NCBI GenBank assembly: GCA_020720565.1 | Contig: DYOK01000020.1 | Location: 1-21,771, forward strand | Length of the DNA stretch: 21,771 bases | Reading direction: 5' to 3' | Origin: Acetofilamentum sp. | Lineage (GTDB): Bacteria > Bacteroidota > Bacteroidia > Bacteroidales > JAFGXI01 | In this document: piece by piece, positions 14,325-21,771 of the stretch | How the letters are laid out: every line of letters begins with the position of its first letter | Numbering within the stretch: the first letter of the stretch is position 1 | Program-made: the position numbers and the translations under genes | Notes under the pieces: generated by a model | Told to the model about the DNA's origin: nothing | What the model saw: only the letters and a program-made list of their open reading frames with translations | Databases searched by the model: none

Positions 14325-16979
14325 ATGAAAAAAAGTGTTATTTTAATAGCGTTTTTGCTTATAGCATTTCAGAATTTTGCAGGAACACGTTATTACAGAG
14401 CTTCGTTTAGAGACGATCCTTCAACGACAATGGTTATTAGTTGGGCAGATAATGGAACCTCAACCAACGCAAAAATATATTACGGAGCCACAGATTTAGG
14501 AACAAATTACGCTTCATACCCCAACAATCACAGTATTGACAGAACCGTTTCGCACAGAGGAATGAATAATAGATTTGCTCGATTAACGGGATTAACACCA
14601 AACACAGTTTATTATTTTGTGATTAAAGATAACGAAGGGGTAAGTTCTCGAATGACTTTTAAAACACTTTCTGACGACCCAAATGTGCCAATACTATTTA
14701 TATCGGGTGGAGACACCAGAACAGGGGTAAGTGGTTTTGAATTTGAGGCTGACAAATCAAGAGAACGCCGTCAAAGAGGCAATAGCTTGGTTGGTAAAAT
14801 TCGCCCAGATTTTGTTGCTTTTAGTGGCGATTATGTTTTCTCTGGAACTAACGACGGACAATGGTCTGACTGGTTTTCGGATTGGCAATTAACTTTAGGT
14901 TCAAATGCCAGATTAGTCCCAGTTGTTCCTGTTTTTGGAAATCACGAATTATCTGAAGATATTGATAAACTTTTTGATGTTCCAAATTCCAATGGTTTTT
15001 TTGCTTTAACATTTGGTGGTAATTTAATGCGTTTATATAATTTAAATTCTGAACTAGAATGTGATAACTCACAATTAGATTGGTTAACTAACGATTTGCA
15101 AATGCACACCAACACGTCAAGCGAAACGCATTGGAAATCAATCCAATACCACATTCCATTAGTACCACACGGCGAATATTCTCCAAGTACAACCATGATT
15201 AGTTGCTGGACTCCACTTTTTCAAACTTACAAAGTTCGCTTGGCTATGGAGGGGCACTCGCACGTAGAAAAAATAACTTGGCCTGTTGTACCTTCGTCGG
15301 CATCAGGAAGCGATAACGGCTTTATTAGAAATGACAGTCAAGGGACTGTTTATGCTGGTGAGGGCTGTTGGGGTGCCCCCTTAAGGAATTTATATACATA
15401 TCATAGTTCAGAAGCTGCATTTAATTGGACTAGAAATCAAGGAAAGTTTGCTGGTTTTTTTCTAGTAAAAGTAACCAAACAAAAAATTCAAATTCAAACT
15501 GTTAAATTTCACGAAGCTACAGACGTTACAAATGTAGGTCAAGTGGCACAAAATGATCCAGCCGCTACATTGCCCTCTGGATTAACGTATTGGGTGCCTT
15601 CGAATGGGCAAGTTGTAGAAATATTGAACACAAATGTATACAACAACAACGCAGACTTACTAAATTTAACAACAAGTCAAGGTACGTTAAATCCAACATT
15701 CAATCCTTCCACATTAACGTATCAGGTACAATTACCATACGGCAGCACACAAGTTCCAACTATATCGGCAACAACAAGTGATGCCGAAGCTGTTGTATAT
15801 TTAACACAAGCAAGCAGTATAAACGGAACACAACAACAAAGAACAGCTAATGCATTGGTTATTGCCGAAGACGGTAGCACCACAAAAAATTATACAGTAG
15901 AATTTTCTGTTGCCCCTCAATCTGACGCCTTTTTAGCTACTTTGGTACCAAGCCAAGGCGTCTTAAATCCAAGTTTTACCGGAACAACGCTAAATTACAG
16001 TGTGGTTTTACCCGCGGGCACTACAAACACACCAACAGTTACCGCAACTGCCTCCGACCCCAATTCGAGTGTACAAATAACACAAGCTACAAGCGTAAAC
16101 GGTACTGCTATTGTTTTAGTAACATCGTCAGATAATACTAATGAAAACACATACACTGTTACATTTTCAACAGCAAGTTCTAATGCTAAAGAAATTTTAA
16201 ATTTTGTGATACCAAATCAAACAGGAAATTCAATAATTGATAACACCGCCAGTACCGTAGTAGTTACAATGCCTATTGGCACAGATGTTACTGCATTAAT
16301 TCCAAATATAAGCATTTCGGGGGTTTCGGTAAATCCGGCAAGCGGAGTGGCACAAAATTTTACAAATTCGGTTATTTATACCGTAACAGCAACCGATAAT
16401 TCTACCAAACAATACACAGTATCAATAGAACTTTCGAGTGTAAATAACGACGCTACTTTAATATTGTTAGAAGCTAATTTGGGTTCATTAAACCCTAGCT
16501 TTGATCCACAGCTGACTTCTTACACATGCGATTTACCAACAGGAACTAACTCTGTAATAATAACAGCCCAAACTAACGACCCTAATGCTAATAAAAACAT
16601 CTATCCTCCAAGCAATTTGCAGGGCACAACAGCTCAACGAACCGGAGCTGTTTTAGTTAAAGCCTCAGACAATACAACTACAAAAGTGTACACTATAGTT
16701 TTTGATGTATTAACCGCCATAAACGAATACAACAAAAGTAATATAGCTGTTTATCCAAATCCAACGCAAGATTACGTTACCGTAAAATCTGATTATGGAT
16801 ATAATAATTTAAAAAGAATTGAAATTTATAATGGAATTGGGCATAAATTACAATCTTATAATTCATTTAATGGTGAATCTATAAAAATTGATTTATCAGA
16901 ATATTCATCTGGAGCTTATTATGTATACATAATAACAGAAAATGACATTTTAAATTATAAAATCCTTAAAACTAAATAA
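14325..16979 (+). CDS. T9SS-secreted metallophosphatase with cadherin-like repeats
   Basis: An 884-residue secreted calcineurin-like phosphoesterase. Order: signal peptide (1-19); purple-acid-phosphatase-type Fn3-like domain (about 22-113); metallophosphoesterase core (about 121-330) with Asp130 (GGDTR), Asp169 (SGDYVF), Asn206/His207 (FGNHE), His276 (YHIPL), and His311/His313 (EGHSH); cadherin-like beta-sandwich repeats at about 443-525, 533-612 and 707-790 (each with LNPSF/LNPTF and KxYTV motifs), with a related domain at 620-700; and a type A T9SS sorting domain from about 805 (VYPNPTQDYVTV...). The core has GDxxF where purple acid phosphatases have the GDxxY tyrosine. Export and surface attachment through T9SS are expected. 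The stop abuts the next ATG directly. The substrate is unknown; phosphate release is inferred. Confidence 0.88.
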   Translation: MKKSVILIAFLLIAFQNFAGTRYYRASFRDDPSTTMVISWADNGTSTNAKIYYGATDLGTNYASYPNNHSIDRTVSHRGMNNRFARLTGLTPNTVYYFVIKDNEGVSSRMTFKTLSDDPNVPILFISGGDTRTGVSGFEFEADKSRERRQRGNSLVGKIRPDFVAFSGDYVFSGTNDGQWSDWFSDWQLTLGSNARLVPVVPVFGNHELSEDIDKLFDVPNSNGFFALTFGGNLMRLYNLNSELECDNSQLDWLTNDLQMHTNTSSETHWKSIQYHIPLVPHGEYSPSTTMISCWTPLFQTYKVRLAMEGHSHVEKITWPVVPSSASGSDNGFIRNDSQGTVYAGEGCWGAPLRNLYTYHSSEAAFNWTRNQGKFAGFFLVKVTKQKIQIQTVKFHEATDVTNVGQVAQNDPAATLPSGLTYWVPSNGQVVEILNTNVYNNNADLLNLTTSQGTLNPTFNPSTLTYQVQLPYGSTQVPTISATTSDAEAVVYLTQASSINGTQQQRTANALVIAEDGSTTKNYTVEFSVAPQSDAFLATLVPSQGVLNPSFTGTTLNYSVVLPAGTTNTPTVTATASDPNSSVQITQATSVNGTAIVLVTSSDNTNENTYTVTFSTASSNAKEILNFVIPNQTGNSIIDNTASTVVVTMPIGTDVTALIPNISISGVSVNPASGVAQNFTNSVIYTVTATDNSTKQYTVSIELSSVNNDATLILLEANLGSLNPSFDPQLTSYTCDLPTGTNSVIITAQTNDPNANKNIYPPSNLQGTTAQRTGAVLVKASDNTTTKVYTIVFDVLTAINEYNKSNIAVYPNPTQDYVTVKSDYGYNNLKRIEIYNGIGHKLQSYNSFNGESIKIDLSEYSSGAYYVYIITENDILNYKILKTK

Positions 16980-18866
16980 ATGAGAATTTTATTTTTAATA
17001 ATAAGCATAGTTGGATTAAGCATTAGCTCTTTTGCACAAAATAATCTTAACTATAGAGGAAGATTATCTTTTACAATGGATCCAGTTTTTGCTCCGTTTT
17101 ACCATGGTGTTGCATCGGGAGACCCATTAAGCAACGCAATAATAATTTGGACAAGAGTTACCCCATTGGGAGCAATAGATAGTATTAATGTAGAATGGAG
17201 TATGGCTACAGACACTCTTTTTAACAATACTGTTGCATCAGGATCTGTTTGGACAAAAGAATCTGTTGACTATACCGTTAAAGTTGATGTGACTGGTTTA
17301 CAACCCAACACATGGTACTATTACAAATTTAATGCTTTGGGAAGCAATTCCATTATAGGAAGAACAAGAACATTCCCAGTAGGAGATTGCGACAGTATTA
17401 GAATTGCGGTTGTTTCGGGGACTAATTACAACAATGGATATTTTAATTCGTTTGGATTGCTAACCCCCAAAAACGATATTGATTGTATTTTTCATACTGG
17501 GGATTATATCTATGAATATGCCACCAACGAATATGGTACAAACCCTGATAGAGAACTTTCGCCAAACTGGGAATGTACAAATTTAAGCGATTACAGAATG
17601 CGATATGGCTTATATAGACTCGATCCAGATATGCGTTATGCTCATCAACAATATCCTTGGATTGTTATTTATGACGATCACGAAACAGCAAACAACAGTT
17701 GGCACGATGGTGCCGAAAATCACGACAGCAGTACAGAGGGCAATTGGTATGATAGAAAAAGCGACGGCATTAGAGCATTTGAAGAATGGATACCGATACG
17801 CGAAATAAACGATGCTGCAAATCCTAACAATCACATTCACAGAACACTACCCATCGGTGATTTGGCTAATATTATTCTACTAGACGGAAGGCTTGAAGGT
17901 AGAGACGACCCCGAAGGTTTAGATATTGACGACCAAAATAAAACCATGTTGGGTGCTAACCAATATACTTGGCTAACCAACGAACTATATCGCTCAGAAT
18001 ATACAAACCCTGTAAAATGGAAATTTATTGGTAATCAAGTTATGTTTGCACCATTATTAATAGCCGGAACGGTTGTAAATAAAGACCAATGGGATGGATA
18101 CCGATTTGAAAGACAAAAAATTTTGAATCTTATTTACGGTTGGGGAATTAAAAATACCGTAATATTAACCGGCGATATTCATACCTCTTGGGCAAACGAT
18201 GTTCCTAACCAAACAATAGGACCTTATGGCAGTAACGGACAAGGAAGCGGCAGTGTAGAATTTGTTGCTCCGAGTATTACCTCGCCTTCTACCGACATTG
18301 GCGGTGGTCTTGGGGCTTCAATTATTCAATCGTCTAATGCACATATTAAATGGGTAGATTTAGTAAACAGAGGTTATTATATTTTAGACATCAACAAACA
18401 TAGAACTCAAGCCGATTGGTATTTAACCAGCGATATAACAACACACGGAGGTGCTTACGAATACACAGGCTCAATTTGGTACGTTAACGAAAATGAAAGT
18501 TTTTTGCGTCAAGGAGCAGTTCCTTCAACCAGATTAAACCCAAATCCCCCTTTAGCCCCTTTGTATCCGTTAGTTACCGATATAGATAAAACTAAAATTG
18601 GACTTTTTTCTATTCTTTCGATAAATCCAAATCCTTTTAAAGATCACTTTTACATTCAATTTTACTCCAGAAGTATTGGGAAGCTTACCATACAAGTATT
18701 TTCAGTTTCAGGTACTGTAATTGACCAACATATTGTAAATGCAGGAACATTTGATTTAGATCAATATCAAATAAATACAGAAAATTATCCTTCAGGTACA
18801 TATTTCATAAGAATAACTGATTCAAAAGGTTATAGTGAAACAAAAAAAATAATCAAATCCAATTAA
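16980..18866 (+). CDS. T9SS-secreted PhoD-like phosphatase with altered metal-ligand motif
   Basis: A 628-residue PhoD-family alkaline phosphatase/phosphodiesterase. A Sec signal peptide (MRILFLIISIVGLSISSFAQ) replaces the Tat signal of classical PhoD. Seen: FYHGVASGDPLSNAIIIWTR (40-59, PhoD N-terminal domain), HTGDYIYEY (Asp175), YDDHETANNSWHDGAENH (Asp232, Asp233, His234), GNQVMF (Asn352), and LTGDIHTSWAND (Asp399, His401). The C-terminal about 80 residues (SINPNPFKDHFYIQF ... YFIRITDSKG) form a type A T9SS sorting domain. Where relatives have an ASC..Y motif, this protein has VSGTNY (Gly147, Tyr150), so the Cys that binds iron in PhoD is absent. It starts immediately after the metallophosphatase stop. 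The enzyme may use another metal set or be impaired. Confidence 0.87.
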   Translation: MRILFLIISIVGLSISSFAQNNLNYRGRLSFTMDPVFAPFYHGVASGDPLSNAIIIWTRVTPLGAIDSINVEWSMATDTLFNNTVASGSVWTKESVDYTVKVDVTGLQPNTWYYYKFNALGSNSIIGRTRTFPVGDCDSIRIAVVSGTNYNNGYFNSFGLLTPKNDIDCIFHTGDYIYEYATNEYGTNPDRELSPNWECTNLSDYRMRYGLYRLDPDMRYAHQQYPWIVIYDDHETANNSWHDGAENHDSSTEGNWYDRKSDGIRAFEEWIPIREINDAANPNNHIHRTLPIGDLANIILLDGRLEGRDDPEGLDIDDQNKTMLGANQYTWLTNELYRSEYTNPVKWKFIGNQVMFAPLLIAGTVVNKDQWDGYRFERQKILNLIYGWGIKNTVILTGDIHTSWANDVPNQTIGPYGSNGQGSGSVEFVAPSITSPSTDIGGGLGASIIQSSNAHIKWVDLVNRGYYILDINKHRTQADWYLTSDITTHGGAYEYTGSIWYVNENESFLRQGAVPSTRLNPNPPLAPLYPLVTDIDKTKIGLFSILSINPNPFKDHFYIQFYSRSIGKLTIQVFSVSGTVIDQHIVNAGTFDLDQYQINTENYPSGTYFIRITDSKGYSETKKIIKSN

Positions 18867-18877
18867 TCATATAATAT

Positions 18878-21040
18878 ATGAGACCACTACTATTTTTTTT
18901 ATTATTCTTGCTTTTTAATACCATCGAAGCTCAAACTCATTTTTCTGCTTCGCAGAATGAAGGTTGCGGACAAGCTACGGTAAATTTTACAACCAACAAT
19001 CCGTCGGGAGGTTATATGCCGCAACCTTTTCAGACTACAGGTTTTACCTATAATTGGAATTTCGGTAATGGAACAACATCTACATTGCAAAATCCAAATA
19101 CCGTAAACTACAATTCAGTGGGTAATTATTGGACCAATTACACCTGTAACATCGATACATCTGGTTTTTATTTAAAACAAATTACTGTTAATTTGATTAA
19201 CTGTAGCGATCCTTTTAGTGGGGATCCCGATATCTATATAATTGTAAGAGACAATTCCAACAACGTTGTATATACTACCGAAAGTAGTTATGTAGAAGAT
19301 ACAGACCCGCCTTTAAGTTGGACTATGAATATTCAATTAAACAATCCGCCTTATTTTATTTGGGTTTGGGACTATGACTCTGCCGATGATAACGATAATT
19401 GTGTAGATGGCACCGAAAATCAACCTGGAACGGCTACAATTCTTACTCTGCCGGCTAATAACTCCACAACTTTTGGGTCATCTACCAAAACCTACAACAA
19501 CGGAGGTTTAAGTTTTGATGCAACATTCCAAAAAGATGTAGTCACATATAATGATTCTGTTTTGATAGCCGTAAATGCACTGCCTTCAGAACCTGTATTA
19601 AGTCTATCAAACTCATCGTTTTGCCTCGGAGAAACCATACCAACAATTGTGGCATCGGGCAGTATAGGTAACATAATAAATTGGTACAACGATTCTGCTT
19701 TGACACAGCTTTTACATACCGGTGCTTTGTATAATCCTGTTGTAAATTTAACTGGAACTTACACCCTTTATGTTACACAATCCGACACAAGCACAAACTG
19801 CACAAGTGAAGTTGCTAATATTACTTTAACCGTATTACCTTTAGCACCTCCGGTTTTTGATATGTATAGCGATGAATTTTGCACAGGTGAATTTCTACCT
19901 TCTGTTACTGCTTCCGGAGAAAATATTTTGTGGTACAACGACTCTTCTCTTACTACAGAAATTGGGCAAGGAAATAGTTTTCAAATCCCACAAATGCCTG
20001 TAGGAACATATTCTTATTATGCCATACAAAATGATACCGTTAGAAATTGTATAAGTTCTTCTTCCGAGTTTGTGGCTACATTTATTCAAGGAATAGACAT
20101 AGATTTTAATGTCGAAAATATCAGTTGTTTTGGATTTTTTGATGGACAAATCGCTGTAACGCCTACATCTGGAGCATCGCCTTTTATTTATAGTTGGTCG
20201 AACGGCGAAACCACGCAAAATATTAGTAATTTGCCAATTGACGAATATTCACTGACCATTATTGATGCAAATTTCTGTTTGAATATTTATTCATTTGATA
20301 TTACTCAGCCCATTGAAATTACAAGCCAAAGTACTCAAACAAACAATCTGTGTTTTGGAGACCAAAATGCCTCTATTGTTATAAGTGCCAACGGCGGTAC
20401 AGCTCCTTATACCTATTTATGGTCTAATGGGGGCAATTCATCAAGTGTCAATAATTTATCAATTGGCACTTATGGTTTAACAACAACAGATGCTAATAAC
20501 TGTTCAATAACTGCAAGTTTTTTAGTTACGCAACCTGACTCAATGGTATTAGATTATACCTTGGTGAATGAAAGTTGCAATGGCAGTAATGATGGAAATA
20601 TTGATGTTAATGTACAAGGTGGGGTAAGTCCTTATCAGTTTTTATGGAGCAACCAATCGAATAGTGAAACTTTAGAAAATTTACATATTGGAAGCTATAC
20701 GCTAACTATTTCCGATGCCAATTTATGCACGATTCAAAAATCGATACAAATTATAGCTGAACATGCGATTTGTTTAGACATACCAAATGTTATTACACCA
20801 AATGCCGATGGTAACAACGACTATTGGAATATTAAGTTTATTCAAATGTATCCTAATGCTTTGATTAAAATATTTAATCGCTGGGGGCAATTGGTGTTCG
20901 AGAGCAAAGGCTATACGCAGAATTTTGAAGGTATTTGGAATGGAAAAAATCTTCCGATCGGTTCGTATTTTTATATAATCGACTTAAATAATAACACCGA
21001 AAACTCTATATACACTGGAACTATTGATATAATACGATAA
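18878..21040 (+). CDS. surface protein with split PKD, Ig-like and SprB repeats and type B T9SS sorting domain
   Basis: A 720-residue exported protein with signal peptide MRPLLFFLLFLLFNTIEAQ. Order: first half of a PKD domain (about 20-90, FTYNWNFGNGTTSTLQNPNTV); an inserted domain (about 91-205) with acidic loops GDPDIY (115-120) and DYDSADDND (165-173) resembling a C2-like calcium site; PKD end (210-233); two Ig-like domains starting FCLGETIP and FCTGEFLP (about 238-405); three SprB repeats (408-627); and a CHU_C/gliding-motility C-terminal domain (632-720, ITPNADGNNDYWNI ... IFNRWGQLVFES). Type B CTD proteins need a partner PorP/SprF protein, encoded 3 nt downstream. No catalytic site is visible; adhesion or scaffolding is inferred. 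Confidence 0.88.
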   Translation: MRPLLFFLLFLLFNTIEAQTHFSASQNEGCGQATVNFTTNNPSGGYMPQPFQTTGFTYNWNFGNGTTSTLQNPNTVNYNSVGNYWTNYTCNIDTSGFYLKQITVNLINCSDPFSGDPDIYIIVRDNSNNVVYTTESSYVEDTDPPLSWTMNIQLNNPPYFIWVWDYDSADDNDNCVDGTENQPGTATILTLPANNSTTFGSSTKTYNNGGLSFDATFQKDVVTYNDSVLIAVNALPSEPVLSLSNSSFCLGETIPTIVASGSIGNIINWYNDSALTQLLHTGALYNPVVNLTGTYTLYVTQSDTSTNCTSEVANITLTVLPLAPPVFDMYSDEFCTGEFLPSVTASGENILWYNDSSLTTEIGQGNSFQIPQMPVGTYSYYAIQNDTVRNCISSSSEFVATFIQGIDIDFNVENISCFGFFDGQIAVTPTSGASPFIYSWSNGETTQNISNLPIDEYSLTIIDANFCLNIYSFDITQPIEITSQSTQTNNLCFGDQNASIVISANGGTAPYTYLWSNGGNSSSVNNLSIGTYGLTTTDANNCSITASFLVTQPDSMVLDYTLVNESCNGSNDGNIDVNVQGGVSPYQFLWSNQSNSETLENLHIGSYTLTISDANLCTIQKSIQIIAEHAICLDIPNVITPNADGNNDYWNIKFIQMYPNALIKIFNRWGQLVFESKGYTQNFEGIWNGKNLPIGSYFYIIDLNNNTENSIYTGTIDIIR
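20098..20760 (+). repeat. three SprB repeats in the surface protein
   Basis: Three copies of about 70-75 codons share a Cys near the start, a block of the form G-x-A/S-PYxYLWSNG, NL.IGTY.LT, DAN.C and a terminal TQP or IQI. The copies are diverged at DNA level, so they are old protein repeats and not a recent tandem duplication. They are named for the gliding adhesin SprB. Confidence 0.75.
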
Positions 21041-21043
21041 AAT

Positions 21044-21771
21044 ATGAAAAAACTACTCACAATATTAGTTATGGCTTTAGTTGGATTGGCTAAAGCACAA
21101 CAATTGCCAGAATACAGCCAATATCTAATAAATCCTTTTATAATTAATCCGGCGTATGCAGGAAATTCGGAAGGGATTCCCATCATGTTGTCGTCTCGGC
21201 ACCAGTGGGTTGGCTTCGAAGATGCACCATCCACGCAAGTATTAAGTGCTCATGGCGTTTCGAAAAATTATGGACTAGGTGGCTTAATTGTAAATGACAA
21301 ATGGGGAAATTTTAATAAAATTGGATTGCAGCTTGCCTATGCCTATAAAACAAAGATTAATAACAAAATTAATTTCTCTATTGGCTTGTCTGCGTCGGCG
21401 TATCAATATTCGCTAAATCAAGCGAACTATAATCCATCTGATGTCGACGATCCAATTATAAGCCAAGGTAAAGAAAATACTTTTGTACCCAATGCCGATT
21501 TCGGAATGTACACAAATGTTAAAGACAAGTGGTTTGTGGGATTGTCTGTTACAAATCTATTTTCGAAGAGCATCAAGTTTACATCGAACGAAACAAAAGA
21601 AAATAAGTTGGTTCGACACTATTTCCTAAATGGGGGATATGTATTTCAAATTACAGACGTAATTGCTTTAGAGCCCTCTGTACTACTACAAAGTACTTTT
21701 GTGTCTCCATTTATGGCGAGTGTAAATGTTCGTGCCATATATAAATCAGACTATTGGGTTGGTTTGTCATA
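21044..21771 (+). CDS. PorP/SprF family type IX secretion membrane protein (3' truncated by window)
   Basis: The first 242 codons run to the window edge without a stop. ATG at 21044 starts 3 nt after the preceding stop. A signal peptide (MKKLLTILVMALVGLAKAQ) is followed by the family hallmark QYLINPFIINPAYAGN and SRHQWVGFEDAPSTQVLSAHG. Further on, alternating beta strands are consistent with a 14-stranded OmpP1/FadL-like outer-membrane barrel. PorP/SprF proteins assist secretion and anchoring of type B CTD proteins; SprF serves SprB in Flavobacterium. The adjacent CHU_C protein is the likely client. Its base usage (TCGA about 8 per kb) matches the left half of the window, unlike the phosphatase genes. 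Confidence 0.9.
   Translation, partial: MKKLLTILVMALVGLAKAQQLPEYSQYLINPFIINPAYAGNSEGIPIMLSSRHQWVGFEDAPSTQVLSAHGVSKNYGLGGLIVNDKWGNFNKIGLQLAYAYKTKINNKINFSIGLSASAYQYSLNQANYNPSDVDDPIISQGKENTFVPNADFGMYTNVKDKWFVGLSVTNLFSKSIKFTSNETKENKLVRHYFLNGGYVFQITDVIALEPSVLLQSTFVSPFMASVNVRAIYKSDYWVGLS

Noticed and set aside
15648..16700. Repeated LNPSF segments in the metallophosphatase considered as a mobile or recombination repeat
   Set aside because: They are diverged cadherin-like beta-sandwich domains in one open frame, a common architecture in secreted Bacteroidota proteins.
20098..20760. SprB repeat region considered as a recent DNA tandem repeat or CRISPR-like array
   Set aside because: Similarity is at protein level only, with diverged DNA and no uniform spacers.

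Overview
The window looks like a chromosomal segment of a Bacteroidota member (Bacteroidales/Marinilabiliales-like; the order is an inference). Evidence: Bacteroidota-type promoter boxes (TTG, 19-21 bp, TAnnTTTG), weak or absent Shine-Dalgarno sites, type IX secretion (T9SS) sorting domains of type A and type B, SprB repeats, a PorP/SprF-family protein, and an AT-rich genome.

Left block (1-5034): the last codons of a + strand gene and a bidirectional terminator face a minus-strand fatty-acid/phospholipid operon, transcribed DUF177/YceD - rpmF - plsX - fabH - accB - accC. It supplies malonyl-CoA (accB, accC), the first condensation (fabH) and acyl-phosphate (plsX), together with ribosomal protein L32. 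The leaders of accB and accC carry the same hairpin.

Middle block (5279-12603, all minus strand): a probable five-gene unit, Crp/Fnr regulator - outer-membrane barrel - S66 LD-carboxypeptidase - GNAT/FemAB-like protein - upp, starts from a clear promoter at 9341-9372. Next come a 386-bp gap with a short direct repeat, a stand-alone DUF58 protein, and asparagine synthetase asnB.

Right block (12814-21771, all + strand): five tightly packed genes: an OprO/OprP-like porin, a T9SS-secreted metallophosphatase with repeated beta-sandwich domains, a T9SS-secreted PhoD-like phosphatase, a large type-B-CTD surface protein with a split PKD domain and three SprB repeats, and a PorP/SprF protein cut by the window end. 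I read the first three as a cell-surface phosphate-scavenging module: secreted enzymes release phosphate at the surface and the porin takes it through the outer membrane. Those three genes are also depleted in the tetranucleotide TCGA relative to everything else here, which suggests they arrived by transfer. The 210-bp divergent region upstream of them holds three operator-like repeats.

Most of the left and middle blocks are ordinary housekeeping. The most interesting items are the phosphatase/porin module, the PhoD protein with Gly where the family's iron-ligand Cys is expected, and the repeated leader hairpin.
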